The translations under genes were made by a program, and so were the position numbers. From Paenibacillus sanguinis 2301083 = DSM 16941 (GTDB lineage Bacteria > Bacillota > Bacilli > Paenibacillales > Paenibacillaceae): a stretch of 33,845 bases of DNA. The stretch lies in assembly GCF_000374825.1 (NCBI RefSeq), contig NZ_KB895401.1:1-33845 (forward strand). The letters run 5' to 3'. Of this stretch, positions 7,910-16,033 are shown in pieces (position 1 is the first letter of the stretch; every line of letters starts with the position of its first letter). The notes below the pieces were generated by a model, which was given only the letters and a program-made list of their open reading frames with translations, did no database searches and was not told where the DNA came from.

Positions 7910-8767
7910 TCATACATGAACTTTGCGGAATTCCTCCAGATAAATTTGTTCGACTTGTTCGAGCACGGGTTGGGCTAAAGCCCTGAAGGGAAGCGACTGA
8001 ATCTTTCCTTTGTTCACAAATACACCTGTCTTGCCACGATGTTCCCCTAAGGCACCTTCAAGCAGCAAGCTGGCTCCATGCGTCGGGGGTGCGAAAAAAT
8101 AGCGCATAATCGGCTCCAGCCAGATGGGCAGTCCGGACTTCTTGCCTTTGCGGAGCGTGTTATTGCTTCCTGGGTCTATGCTGCGAATCAGAATGCCTTC
8201 CTTGGCCAGCAAGGGTGCTACGGCTTCCGTCCATAGTGATAGCCCCAACTTGGAGGCTGCGTAAGGTCCCAACAATTTGCGGAACTTCTTCGGACGCTGC
8301 AATTGTTCAAGATCGAAGGATTTAATCATATTAAGGGCCGTAGAGGAGGTGTTAATGACGGTTTTAAGATTTCCCTTCAGCAGAAGTTCCTTGAGATCCA
8401 TGGTAATGATATACGGCACAACGGTCATGAGCTCATAGTGTGTCTCCCGGCCCTGCGGGGTATAGGTGAGCTCGGGGAAGCTTCGTCCAGCATTATTAAA
8501 AAGCACGTCGATGAACGGCTCCTTTTCCCGAACCTTTTGCAGGGCATATCTTAAACTGTGATAATCAGCCAAATCGCCCACAGTGTAAATACGAAACTGC
8601 CCGTTATGAATGGCTTGCTGCAGTAGCATGTCGCCAGATGGCACCGCGGATCGATTTAAGGCAATGACCTGCCAGCCTTCATTGAGTAACTTCCTAGTTA
8701 ATTCCAGTCCGATGCCCGAACTGGCCCCCGTAATCAGAGCTACTTGTTCCTTTGTATTTCTAAGCAT
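7910..8767 (-). CDS. Short-chain dehydrogenase/reductase (SDR)
   Basis: The 285-residue SDR is an NAD(P)-dependent oxidoreductase with a Rossmann fold. It shows the cofactor loop TGASSGIGLEL (about 14), NNAGRS (about 94), a catalytic serine in NTSST, and the YAASK active-site pair (about 168). The start at 8767 has GGGAGGG at the right distance. A longer frame to 8860 would run back through the promoter described at 8820-8850, so it is excluded. It is divergent from a MerR regulator gene, and both promoters have the same unusual architecture, so the regulator probably controls this enzyme. Reactive aldehydes or quinones are plausible substrates by analogy with other MerR/oxidoreductase pairs; this is inference. 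Confidence 0.88.
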   Translation of the reverse strand: MLRNTKEQVALITGASSGIGLELTRKLLNEGWQVIALNRSAVPSGDMLLQQAIHNGQFRIYTVGDLADYHSLRYALQKVREKEPFIDVLFNNAGRSFPELTYTPQGRETHYELMTVVPYIITMDLKELLLKGNLKTVINTSSTALNMIKSFDLEQLQRPKKFRKLLGPYAASKLGLSLWTEAVAPLLAKEGILIRSIDPGSNNTLRKGKKSGLPIWLEPIMRYFFAPPTHGASLLLEGALGEHRGKTGVFVNKGKIQSLPFRALAQPVLEQVEQIYLEEFRKVHV

Positions 8768-8819
8768 GTGTATCCCTCCCATGTAATTGAGCAGCATCGT
8801 ATGGCTGTCAATAGGGAAC

Positions 8820-8850
8820 AGTGTAGATGTTGGAGTCGGCTCCAAGTCAA
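8820..8850 (-). promoter_or_regulatory. MerR-type promoter of the SDR gene
   Basis: Read on the minus strand it has TTGACT (8850-8845), a 19-base spacer and TACACT (8825-8820). The spacer carries the near-palindrome TTGGAGCCGACTCCAA. An overlong 19-base spacer with central dyad symmetry is the hallmark of promoters activated by MerR proteins through DNA untwisting. Confidence 0.78.
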
Positions 8851-8887
8851 GCAGCCACATTCACGTACGAATATTTTTTTAGATTGC

Positions 8888-8918
8888 TTGACCTGGAGTT
8901 AACTCCAGGTTATATAAT
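8888..8918 (+). promoter_or_regulatory. MerR-type promoter of the regulator gene
   Basis: TTGACC (8888-8893), a 19-base spacer and TATAAT (8913-8918). The perfect 20-bp palindrome ACCTGGAGTTAACTCCAGGT (8891-8910) fills the spacer. The core TGGAG...CTCCA is shared with the SDR promoter 40 bases away, which predicts one regulator at both. Confidence 0.85.
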
Positions 8919-8986
8919 GACTTCAAGCAAACGGTTCGGAATAAGAATAGGCTTTGACTTAACAAACTAAGGGAGGAATAGGGGCT

Positions 8987-9469
8987 ATGAGTATGACTTA
9001 TGCGGACACTGAGGTATTTTCCATCAAGCAAGCGGCCGAACGAACAGGCCTTTCTGAGGATACGATTCGCTATTATGAGAAGATTTCATTGCTGCCACGC
9101 GCCAAGCGGAAGGAAAATGGCCACCGGATTTACTATACAAAGGATATCGAGACACTTAAGCTGATCGGCTGCCTGAAGAAGACGGGAATGCCCTTGGAGG
9201 AGATGCGTCCCTTCCTGCAAGTGTCTATTGATGCGGACCCTGGAGATTATCCCGAACTGGTGGATTTTATGAAAATGCACCGTGAGCATATTGTCGAGCA
9301 GATTGCTTCGTTGCAGCAAGTGGTGGACTTTATTGACCTTAAGCTTGTGCAAGGGAGTTACCGTCAGGAGTGTGCGGTCGAAGACCCTGGGGCTCATTTA
9401 GAACCTGCTGGGCAGAAATCCAAACGCAAAAGTGTATCTCCCTTAGAGATGGGTTATTTTCCACAGTGA
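8987..9469 (+). CDS. MerR family transcriptional regulator
   Basis: The 160-residue protein begins with a MerR helix-turn-helix (FSIKQAAERTGLSEDTIRYYEK, about 11-32) and wing (KENGHRIYYTKD). A dimerisation coiled coil follows (MKMHREHIVEQIASLQQVVDFIDLKL, about 90-115). Two cysteines are present, Cys64 in the second helical pair and one in the C-terminal tail (RQECAVED), so thiol sensing is possible. There is no paired-cysteine metal-binding loop like that of CueR or ZntR. The ATG at 8987 is preceded by GGGAGGAATAGGGG. It is divergently placed to the SDR gene, with matched promoters on both sides, which supports a small autoregulated circuit. The inducer is unknown. Confidence 0.92.
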   Translation: MSMTYADTEVFSIKQAAERTGLSEDTIRYYEKISLLPRAKRKENGHRIYYTKDIETLKLIGCLKKTGMPLEEMRPFLQVSIDADPGDYPELVDFMKMHREHIVEQIASLQQVVDFIDLKLVQGSYRQECAVEDPGAHLEPAGQKSKRKSVSPLEMGYFPQ

Positions 9470-9478
9470 ACCTCGTTA

Positions 9479-9507
9479 TTGAACAATTCCTCGACTTTTG
9501 CCATAAT
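9479..9507 (+). promoter_or_regulatory. Promoter of the ACT-UPF0210 operon
   Basis: TTGAAC (9479-9484), a 17-base spacer and CATAAT (9502-9507), ending 65 bases before the GTG start of the ACT gene. It fits a sigma-A promoter. Confidence 0.6.
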
Positions 9508-9572
9508 AAGCGAAATAGACACTCGCCTGATAAGCTAGCGGCAGGGTTGAAACTTAAAGGAGGAAGGCTTCG

Positions 9573-9842
9573 GTGAAGGGAATCATTACGGTACTGGGCA
9601 AGGACAAGGTGGGGATTATCGCAAGGGTATGCACGTACCTGGCGGATAGCGGCGTCAACATTCTGGACATCTCGCAGACGATTGTTCAAGGGTATTTCAA
9701 CATGATGATGATCGTGGATATCTCGGCGGCATCCAAGGAATTTGAACGACTGGTAGAGGAACTGCAGGGACTGGGCGAAGCCATTGGCGTAGAAATCAAG
9801 CTTCAGCATGAGGATATCTTCAATACGATGCACCGGATCTGA
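9573..9842 (+). CDS. ACT domain protein, UPF0237 family
   Basis: The 89 residues form a single ACT domain, a ligand-binding regulatory fold. The family's signature is very clear: ITVLGKDKVGIIARVCTYLA, then VNILDISQTIVQGYFNMMMIVDIS. The start is GTG at 9573 with AAAGGAGGAAGG upstream. It is co-transcribed with the UPF0210 gene 18 bases downstream, a pairing widely conserved in Firmicutes and archaea. ACT domains usually bind amino acids and tune a partner enzyme, so this small protein probably senses a metabolite for the neighbour. The ligand is not established. Confidence 0.92.
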   Translation: MKGIITVLGKDKVGIIARVCTYLADSGVNILDISQTIVQGYFNMMMIVDISAASKEFERLVEELQGLGEAIGVEIKLQHEDIFNTMHRI

Positions 9843-9860
9843 GAAAGGGGAGAGAACAGC

Positions 9861-11219
9861 ATGATTTCACGCGTAGAGGTACAGGAAACGAATACCATGA
9901 TCCGGGAAATGAATCTGGATGTGCGGACGATTACGATGGGCATTAGCCTGATGGATTGCGCGCATGAGGATATGAGCGTATTCAATCAGAAAGTATATGA
10001 TAAAATTACCCGCAGTGCCGAGCACTTGGTAAAGACTGGGGAGGATTTGGAGAAGCAATTTGGTGTGCCAATCGTGAACAAGCGAATCTCGGTGACTCCG
10101 ATCTCCATCGCCGCAGGCGGGCTCAAGACCGATACATATGTCCCAGTAGCCGAAGCGCTGGATAGAGCGGCCAAGCAGGTGGGCGTCAACTTTATCGGTG
10201 GGTTCTCGGCTCTGGTACAAAAAGGCTTTACGCAAGGGGATCGCATCCTGATCGACAGCATTCCTGAAGCGTTGGCCATTACGGAGCGGGTATGCTCGTC
10301 GGTCAACGTAGGCTCCTCACGCAGCGGCATCAATATGGATGCGGTCAAGCGCATGGGCGAAATCATCATACAGACGGCTGAGCGGACTGCAGACCTGGGA
10401 TCAATCGGTTGCGCGAAGCTGGTGGTGTTCTGTAATGCGGTAGAGGATAACCCGTTTATGGCCGGAGCCTTCCATGGCGTTGGAGAACGGGAATGCGTCA
10501 TCAATGTAGGGGTTAGCGGCCCTGGTGTAGTGAAGCGGGCATTGGAGGATGTGAAGGGCAAGGATTTTGAGACCCTTTGCGAAACGATCAAGCGCACGGC
10601 TTTCAAGGTGACCCGGGTCGGACAACTTGTGGCCCAGGAGGCCTCCAAGCGGCTTGGCGTACCCTTTGGGATTATCGATTTATCCCTTGCGCCAACGCCG
10701 GAGGTTGGAGATTCCATTGCTGAAATCTTTCAGGAAATGGGGCTGGAGGAAGCGGGAGCACCTGGCACTACCGCGGCACTGGCTATACTGAATGATAATG
10801 TGAAAAAGGGCGGAGTGATGGCTTCTTCCTATGTAGGTGGGCTTAGTGGCGCCTTCATCCCCGTTAGCGAGGACCACGGCATGATTGAAGCGGTGCAGCG
10901 CGGCGCGTTGACGCTTGAGAAGCTCGAAGCTATGACCTGTGTTTGCTCTGTAGGTCTGGATATGATCGCTATTCCGGGGAGTACGAGCAGCGCCACTATT
11001 TCCGGCATTATTGCTGACGAAGCAGCTATCGGAATGGTGAATAACAAAACGACCGCCGTGCGGATTATCCCGGTCATTGGCAAGGATGTTGGCGAGATCG
11101 TTGAATTTGGCGGTTTGCTCGGATATGCACCGATCATGCCGGTGAACAGCTTCAATTGTGCACCGTTCATCCAGCGTGGCGGTCGTATTCCGGCACCAAT
11201 TCACAGCTTCAAGAACTAG
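9861..11219 (+). CDS. UPF0210 / DUF711 family protein
   Basis: The 452-residue length is usual for UPF0210. Recognisable stretches include [90 protein letters not shown] and [14 protein letters not shown]. The fold is reported to be related to the glycyl-radical enzyme barrel, but I see no glycyl-radical motif and no reaction is settled. GAAAGGGGAGAG precedes the ATG. It follows the ACT protein with an 18-base gap and no terminator between, so the two are an operon. A large antisense frame inside it (9986-10717) is a shadow of its codon pattern. After it comes a GTPase stub and a terminator. Confidence 0.93.
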   Translation: MISRVEVQETNTMIREMNLDVRTITMGISLMDCAHEDMSVFNQKVYDKITRSAEHLVKTGEDLEKQFGVPIVNKRISVTPISIAAGGLKTDTYVPVAEALDRAAKQVGVNFIGGFSALVQKGFTQGDRILIDSIPEALAITERVCSSVNVGSSRSGINMDAVKRMGEIIIQTAERTADLGSIGCAKLVVFCNAVEDNPFMAGAFHGVGERECVINVGVSGPGVVKRALEDVKGKDFETLCETIKRTAFKVTRVGQLVAQEASKRLGVPFGIIDLSLAPTPEVGDSIAEIFQEMGLEEAGAPGTTAALAILNDNVKKGGVMASSYVGGLSGAFIPVSEDHGMIEAVQRGALTLEKLEAMTCVCSVGLDMIAIPGSTSSATISGIIADEAAIGMVNNKTTAVRIIPVIGKDVGEIVEFGGLLGYAPIMPVNSFNCAPFIQRGGRIPAPIHSFKN

Positions 11220-11227
11220 GCGGACAA

Positions 11228-11308
11228 ATGATGAAGAAAACGATCGGACTGCTCGCTCATGTGGATGGTGGCAAGACGGCCTGCGGCACAGAACAATCAG
11301 AAGAATAA
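11228..11308 (+). pseudogene. Stub of a translation-factor-like GTPase (TetM/EF-G-like N-terminus)
   Basis: A 26-codon frame starts 8 bases after the UPF0210 stop: MMKKTIGLLAHVDGGKT followed by ACGTEQSEE and a stop. The first part matches the N-terminus and P-loop (AHVDAGKT/GHVDHGKT) of ribosomal-protection proteins of the TetM/TetP-like group. After GKT the similarity ends, with none of the later G-motifs. The remaining 600 or so residues are absent, and a terminator lies about 70 bases on. I read it as the surviving 5' end of a deleted third operon gene. A coincidental short frame is less likely, given eight motif residues in a row. Confidence 0.6.
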
Positions 11309-11375
11309 TTAAATACAATAATTGAACATAATAAATGTTATGTTAACTTTAATTCGGAGGAGTTAATCTAACGAT

Positions 11376-11410
11376 AAAAGGAGGGATGCCGCTGAGCATC
11401 ACCTCCTTTT
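11376..11410. terminator. Terminator between the UPF0210 operon and sspH
   Basis: AAAAGGAGGGATGC (11376-11389) pairs with GCATCACCTCCTTTT (11396-11410), with one bulged base and a short loop, followed by TTGTTT. The A/T flanks on both sides let it stop the operon on the plus strand and sspH, whose stop is at 11413, on the minus strand. Confidence 0.88.
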
Positions 11411-11412
11411 GT

Positions 11413-11592
11413 TTATAGCTCGTGTAGCTGAGAAAGAGCTACTTCTTGTTCATTCTCAGGTTGACCTAGCGGATAGATCCGTGCGGTTTTATTTTGCTCG
11501 TCAACATGCTGAATATAGATTGGAACTCCGTCACAGGTCACTTCCACCATGGTAGGGGAAGCGACAATGTCTTTGGCGCGCTGGCTATTCAT
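11413..11592 (-). CDS. sspH: Small acid-soluble spore protein, H-type
   Basis: The 59-residue product begins MNSQRAKDIVASPTMVEVTC and continues GVPIYIQHVDEQNKTARIYP, an unmistakable SspH sequence. H-type SASPs are minor spore-core proteins made in the forespore. The length is normal when the ATG at 11592 is used; GGAGGA lies eight bases upstream. A longer frame to 11649 adds 19 residues with no family similarity. It is monocistronic, ending at a shared terminator. A sigma-G promoter would be expected in the 50-80 bases upstream, but I could not identify one with confidence. This gene is the best evidence that the host forms endospores. Confidence 0.96.
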   Translation of the reverse strand: MNSQRAKDIVASPTMVEVTCDGVPIYIQHVDEQNKTARIYPLGQPENEQEVALSQLHEL

Positions 11593-11866
11593 GGATTCAT
11601 TCCTCCAAAGTTGTATTGTATCCAAGCTTAGGTTATCCGGCCCAATCAAGCTCTATGCGCTTTCTGGCGTGTTCTAATCAAGTTCGATGAATCATGATTA
11701 GTGAAGAAAATAAAATGTATGGCCAACGGCATGATAATGGGCGGATTTTAGAAAATGGATGGCTGGGATTAATTGAAGTGAAGTCGTGAGTCGTGACCGA
11801 AGTTAATAGTTGGAGGGGTGATAATTAGTTAATTACTCTATATTTATTATTACGTAAAATATTAAT

Positions 11867-11895
11867 TTGACGAATAATTATATGACAATTATAAT
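11867..11895 (+). promoter_or_regulatory. xerS promoter
   Basis: TTGACG (11867-11872), a 17-base spacer and TATAAT (11890-11895). Transcription would start near 11902, about 19 bases before the ATG, which fixes the start at 11921 rather than anything upstream. The rest of the gap from 11593 is AT-rich, and I see no gene in it. Confidence 0.8.
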
Positions 11896-11920
11896 GGAAG
11901 TATCCGGAGGTGTGCATTTT

Positions 11921-13000
11921 ATGGATAAAGCCGCTAAAGCGCATTATATGAGCCGTATTGATGATAAGCTGATTGATTTGCCTTGGTATGTAAATGAATA
12001 CATCGATACGCGCAAGCGAAAATTATCGCATACTACGCTGTTGAATTATTGCCACGACTTTATTATTTTTTTCGATTGGCTGGTGGCCGAGAAGTTTGTT
12101 GCCCCTACTCGCACAGACGTGGAGCTATCCGTACTGGAGAAGCTGACGGTCCGTGAAATCGAGAGCTTCCTTACTTACCTGGAATATCAATTGAATAATT
12201 CCAAATATACGATCAACCGCAAGCTATCGGCGTTGAAGTCACTATTTGATTATTTGCAAAATAAAGCTGAAACCGAAGACCTAAAGCCTTATCTCACGCG
12301 AAATGTGATGGCCAAAATTGAATTTAATACCATAAAGGAAAGCCAGGAAACCATCGCTAACCGTATTGAAGGCAAAATTCTTCGATCAGATGATTTTGAA
12401 CTGTTCCGGCAGTTTGTTGCTTATGATTTTGGTGTTCAGAACCGGGATAATAAGCGGCTAGCTGGATTTCATGAATTCAACCGGGAACGTGACACGGCCA
12501 TCGTCTCATTGATCCTTGGCTCCGGACTGCGGTTATCGGAGGTTGCCGGAATTAACCTTGAGGACCTGGATATGAATAAAGGCCAGGTACGTGTCATTCG
12601 TAAAGGTAACAAGGAGCAATACGTTTATTTCAGTCAGCAGGCCTTGGCCGATCTGAATGATTATTTAATGATCCGCGAGCACCGGTATAAACCGGAGAAA
12701 TCAGAAACATATTTGTTTATGGCAGCACCGATTGGGCGCAAAGGTAAAAGTCGAAGATTGACGCCGCGGGCCATTGAGAAGCTGATCGAGAAATATGCTG
12801 CGGCATTTGGAAAGCCGGCACTGACTGTGCATTCCTTGCGACATTCCTTTGCGACCAGATACCATCAGGAGAACAATGATGTGCCACGGCTGAAGAACCA
12901 ATTGGGCCATGCCTCTATCCAAACCACGATGATCTACACACATCTGACTGATGAAGAGATGAGAACGGCCGTGAACAATATGGATCAGATCAAAGAATAG
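11921..13000 (+). CDS. xerS: Tyrosine recombinase XerS
   Basis: The 359-residue protein is a tyrosine recombinase of the XerS type, which resolves chromosome dimers at a dif site as a single-protein system. The N-terminal core-binding domain (about 1-150) includes SHTTLLNYCHDFIIFFDWL and TINRKLSALKSLFDYLQ. The catalytic domain shows the first arginine in LGSGLRLSEVAG, the lysine in VIRKGNKEQYV, HSLRHSFATRYH, LGHASIQTTMIYTHL and the nucleophilic tyrosine in that last motif. GGAGGTG lies before the ATG at 11921. It is monocistronic, with its own promoter. It is probably the host enzyme, but it borders a GC-richer module that looks acquired. No convincing dif site was found nearby. Confidence 0.9.
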   Translation: MDKAAKAHYMSRIDDKLIDLPWYVNEYIDTRKRKLSHTTLLNYCHDFIIFFDWLVAEKFVAPTRTDVELSVLEKLTVREIESFLTYLEYQLNNSKYTINRKLSALKSLFDYLQNKAETEDLKPYLTRNVMAKIEFNTIKESQETIANRIEGKILRSDDFELFRQFVAYDFGVQNRDNKRLAGFHEFNRERDTAIVSLILGSGLRLSEVAGINLEDLDMNKGQVRVIRKGNKEQYVYFSQQALADLNDYLMIREHRYKPEKSETYLFMAAPIGRKGKSRRLTPRAIEKLIEKYAAAFGKPALTVHSLRHSFATRYHQENNDVPRLKNQLGHASIQTTMIYTHLTDEEMRTAVNNMDQIKE

Positions 13001-13160
13001 AAAGTGCTGGACTAAAAAGTGGAATGGAGTAAACAGCTATAAAAAGACTCTATAAGTAGAGATCCATCTCATTTTATTTAAAACTTTTTCACAAAACCCG
13101 TATTTTGTACATATATATAGCAAAGAATGCTGACTTGTATGTTGTGCTCTTGTTGTTGAT

Positions 13161-13204
13161 TGACCCAAAACTCCCCCGTTTACTATGAGTGGAGATTTGG
13201 GTCA
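13161..13204. repeat. 14-bp inverted repeat downstream of the isochorismatase-like gene
   Basis: TGACCCAAAACTCC (13161-13174) and GGAGATTTGGGTCA (13191-13204) pair with one mismatch around a 16-base loop. No T run follows on either strand, so it is a poor terminator. It sits at the left edge of the GC-rich module and could be a transposon end or a boundary mark. Apart from this, the 13001-13260 gap shows only AT-rich sequence. Confidence 0.55.
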
Positions 13205-13260
13205 CCACCTTTTCCTCCTCTATTACTTTAAGCGCTTGGGACAACCTGTTCCGGTTTATT

Positions 13261-13851
13261 TTATTTCAAAGCCGAAACGACTTCATCCGTAGTCCGGATT
13301 TTGCCGATCCGCGGAAAAATATATTTGCATACAAACTCATGTTCTTCACGCGTTGACGCGGTCATGGCATTTTCGACGAAAATTTGTTGATACCCGTGCT
13401 GGAACGCCTCTCTGGCCGTCGTGTCCACACCGATGGAGGTGGAAATCCCGCACAGCACGATCGTATCGATGCCGCGGCGCCGCAGCTGCAGGTCCAAATC
13501 CGTGCCGTAGAACGCGCCCCACTGCCGCTTGGTAATGACATGGGCGTTTTTTACGTCGGCCAATTCCGGTACGATGATGTCCCAGCCTTCGGGATATCGC
13601 CCGATACCGAGCTGCTGATCGGTTTGCGGCTTCAGCGCATCTTTGCCGTCCGGGGACGATGAAACGCGGACTAGCGCAACAAACCCGCCTTTTTCCGCAA
13701 ACACGTTCGCCAGTTTGCTGGCGTTTTGAATGACCTGACCGCTCGTATAAGGAGCGACTTGACGCCCGGAGCTGGCGATCCCCTGCTGCAAGTCGATCAC
13801 GACCAGCGCGGTTTTCCCGATTTCAATATCCCTCGCCTTCAAATCCATCAT
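13261..13851 (-). CDS. Isochorismatase-like hydrolase lacking the usual cysteine
   Basis: The 196-residue product is an isochorismatase-fold (cysteine hydrolase superfamily) protein. It has the catalytic aspartate in [10 protein letters not shown] (about residue 20) and the lysine in [17 protein letters not shown] (about 108). The loop that normally holds the nucleophilic cysteine (GVATNVCV type) reads [18 protein letters not shown], with glycine at that place. E. coli YecD and true isochorismatases also lack cysteine there, so it is probably not a nicotinamidase-type amidase. The start is 13851 or 13848 (two adjacent ATGs), with AGGAGAG upstream. It lies 12 bases after the MFS gene's stop, in one operon with it. 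GC-rich codons set it apart from flanking genes. Confidence 0.88.
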   Translation of the reverse strand: MMDLKARDIEIGKTALVVIDLQQGIASSGRQVAPYTSGQVIQNASKLANVFAEKGGFVALVRVSSSPDGKDALKPQTDQQLGIGRYPEGWDIIVPELADVKNAHVITKRQWGAFYGTDLDLQLRRRGIDTIVLCGISTSIGVDTTAREAFQHGYQQIFVENAMTASTREEHEFVCKYIFPRIGKIRTTDEVVSALK

Positions 13852-13863
13852 GATTCTGCTCTC

Positions 13864-15087
13864 CTATTCATTTGTTTGCTTTCGCATAACGCTTGCCTGC
13901 GCCTTGTTCATTTTCCGGTACACCTTAAAATAGACCCAAACCGCGTTCGCCAGCAGCAAAGCGCTGGTTGTGAAGAATACATATTTAACGCCGAGCCAGC
14001 CCGCCACCTGCCCGCCCATCACCGAACCGGCGAAAACGCCCAAATACCCGGCCGACATGCTGAAGCCGAACACGCGCCCCGTCAGGGCGTCCGGCGTAAT
14101 TTTTTTGATCAGCGTATTGATCGACGGACTCAGCCCTGCCGCCGCAATCCCCAGCAAAAAACGCAGCCCCGTTAGCTGCCAAGCGTTCGTAACGAAAGCT
14201 TGCGGGATAAACACGATGCCTGCGGCCAGCAGCGCGACCAGCATCACTTTATGGGTTCCCACTTGATCGGACAGCTTGCCGAGCCGAGGTGCGGCCAAAA
14301 TATTGGCCAACCCCGAGGCCGAAAAAGCGATTCCGGCGATCAACGCGACATGGCTTGCCCCTTGGGAAAGCTGGTCGACATATACGGTGATGACCGGTTC
14401 CACGGAATACATGGCCACGCTCAAGACGAAAAAGGTAACGAACAAAGTCACCGTCAAGCTTTTCTCGGGAATCGCGCTCCAAATTTCTTTCATTCCCGGT
14501 ACTTTGGCCTCCGTCCGCTTAAAATTTTCCTTCACGAACAACACTGTCGTCGCAAAAGCGACCAACATCAGCGCGCCGGTGAGAAAAAAATCGTTTTGCA
14601 TTCCGAAGTTTTCCCCAATAAACCCTCCGATCGTCGGCCCCAGTAAGGAACCGGCGATGTTGGCCGTGGACAACGTGCCTAAAGCAAAACCCGCATGTTC
14701 TTTGTCCGTTTGGGTGGCGATCAGCGTTGTGCAGGCAGTGCTATACCCCGTGATCACCCCTTGCAGCATCCTTAATCCGATCAGGACGTGCACATTCGGC
14801 GCAAACCCCATGCAGCCGATCACGATGGCCATCCCCAGGCTAGCCCGCAGCAGCATCGGCTTGCGCCCGTATTTATCCGCGGCCAGTCCCCAAATCGGTG
14901 AAAAAATTGCCGACACGATAAACGTGATTCCGAACGCGAGTCCGGAATATTGCGCGACCGCTCCTGGATCATCGACCCCAAGCTGCCGGATGTAAAGCGG
15001 CAAAATCGGCGCGATCTGGCTCATGCCGATCCCCGTCACGAACATGCCGAACCAGCACACGAGCAAATTTCTTTTCCAAATCGGCAT
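13864..15087 (-). CDS. MFS transporter, drug/efflux type (12-14 TM)
   Basis: The 407-residue membrane protein is of the major facilitator superfamily. The loop 2-3 signature is present as GLAADKYGRKPMLLRA (about 66-81). The helix-5 pattern STANIAGSLLGPTIGGFIGE marks the proton-antiport drug-efflux group. A second, weaker loop motif appears in GKLSDQVGTHKVML. It likely exports a small molecule in exchange for protons. GAAGGAAGG precedes the ATG. It is the first gene of a two-gene unit with the isochorismatase-like protein. The AraC regulator gene lies upstream in the same direction, with a candidate promoter between. Its codons are GC-rich compared with the genes on both sides. Confidence 0.92.
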   Translation of the reverse strand: MPIWKRNLLVCWFGMFVTGIGMSQIAPILPLYIRQLGVDDPGAVAQYSGLAFGITFIVSAIFSPIWGLAADKYGRKPMLLRASLGMAIVIGCMGFAPNVHVLIGLRMLQGVITGYSTACTTLIATQTDKEHAGFALGTLSTANIAGSLLGPTIGGFIGENFGMQNDFFLTGALMLVAFATTVLFVKENFKRTEAKVPGMKEIWSAIPEKSLTVTLFVTFFVLSVAMYSVEPVITVYVDQLSQGASHVALIAGIAFSASGLANILAAPRLGKLSDQVGTHKVMLVALLAAGIVFIPQAFVTNAWQLTGLRFLLGIAAAGLSPSINTLIKKITPDALTGRVFGFSMSAGYLGVFAGSVMGGQVAGWLGVKYVFFTTSALLLANAVWVYFKVYRKMNKAQASVMRKQTNE

Positions 15088-15122
15088 ACAGCAAAGCCTT
15101 CCTTCTGTTAAAACCCGTGAAA

Positions 15123-15152
15123 GTTATATGTCTGCGCATGCGCAATGAACAA
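15123..15152 (-). promoter_or_regulatory. Candidate promoter of the MFS/isochorismatase-like unit
   Basis: On the minus strand it reads TTGTTC (15152-15147), an 18-base spacer and TATAAC (15128-15123). A perfect 12-bp palindrome, TGCGCATGCGCA (15133-15144), lies in the spacer and may be a regulator site. It starts about 35 bases before the MFS start codon. Confidence 0.5.
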
Positions 15153-15202
15153 TATTGTAGGAATATATTAACTGAAAGAAAGGCATTACACCATGTATAA
15201 TA

Positions 15203-16033
15203 TTAAATTCCATGGACAATTTTGCTGTGAAATTCGGAAGGACTGATCCCTTCCATTCGCTTAAAAATCCGGCTGAAATAAAACTCATCCGCAAATCCAA
15301 GCTCCACGGCGACTTCTTTTACTTTTTTGTCTCCCTCGGCAAGCAGTTCCTTGGCTTTGTCCACCTTGATTTTGTTGAAATATTCGATGACCGAGTATCC
15401 CGTCGTGTTCTTGAACGCCCTGGACAGGTAATACGTGGACAAATGGACCAGTTCCGCCAACTCCGCCAAAGCCACGCGCTGCCCGATATGCTGGTGCATG
15501 TATTCAATCACTTTCTCGATCTTTAAGCTGACGGCGTGATTTTCGTTTTGCTTCAGTCGAAGCTGCAAAATTTCGAACAGCAGATGCTGAAGGTACGCCT
15601 TCGCGATCAGCTCGTACCCAGGCTGCTTGGCATACCAGCTCTCCACCAGCTTTTTGAACGTATCGGCGGTTTGATAGCCGTTTCTAAGGGGCTGCGCCTC
15701 TTGCAGCGGAAGCGGATTCGCTTCGCCCCCGACCGACCAGGTGCCGTCATCGAAGCGGATATCTGCATAGCTGAAATGCACCGTGAAGCAGCATATCGGA
15801 TCGCGGGCATCGTTCTCGAACGTGTGCAGAACATCGGGACGGATATAATACAGTATGCCCTCCTGCACCGTATGACTTCGGTTATCCACAGTTATGCGGC
15901 CGGTTCCTCCGGTCACCAAAACCAGCTCGTGGTGCTGAAGGGTTCGCGTGATGCGGGTCCACGGCTTCCTAGGATCGTTCGGATGCCTCCTGTTGCAATA
16001 ATGAATATGGAAAAAAAGGTTTTTTAGATTCAT
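15203..16033 (-). CDS. AraC family transcriptional regulator
   Basis: The 276-residue protein has an N-terminal cupin-like ligand domain (about 1-140; HHELVLVTGGTGRITV, GILYYIRPDVLHTFEND) and a C-terminal AraC double helix-turn-helix (about 175-270). The second half includes RVALAELAELVHLSTYYLSR, VKEVAVELGFADEFYFSRIF and the end motif GISPSEF. I take the ATG at 16033 because AAGGAGGAG lies immediately upstream; the frame could extend to 16078. It is upstream of, and co-directional with, the MFS gene, and most likely activates it on binding a small effector. It shares the high GC of the module. The effector is unknown. Confidence 0.92.
   Translation of the reverse strand: MNLKNLFFHIHYCNRRHPNDPRKPWTRITRTLQHHELVLVTGGTGRITVDNRSHTVQEGILYYIRPDVLHTFENDARDPICCFTVHFSYADIRFDDGTWSVGGEANPLPLQEAQPLRNGYQTADTFKKLVESWYAKQPGYELIAKAYLQHLLFEILQLRLKQNENHAVSLKIEKVIEYMHQHIGQRVALAELAELVHLSTYYLSRAFKNTTGYSVIEYFNKIKVDKAKELLAEGDKKVKEVAVELGFADEFYFSRIFKRMEGISPSEFHSKIVHGI

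Noticed and set aside
8768..8860. Longer N-terminus for the SDR protein
   Set aside because: It would span the MerR-type promoter that drives this gene, and it lacks a ribosome binding site; the start at 8767 has both.
9986..11318. Long antisense frames (243 and 212 residues) opposite the UPF0210 gene
   Set aside because: Their sequences are low in family-like motifs, and they mirror the codon pattern of a well-supported gene on the plus strand. No ribosome binding site supports them.
11593..11700. Sigma-G promoter for sspH
   Set aside because: A sigma-G promoter is expected, but none of the candidate -35/-10 pairs matched well enough to place it.
13060..13140. Possible dif site near xerS (AT-rich stretch with TATATATA)
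   Set aside because: I could not find the paired 11-bp arms of a dif site around a central spacer; the stretch is only AT-rich.
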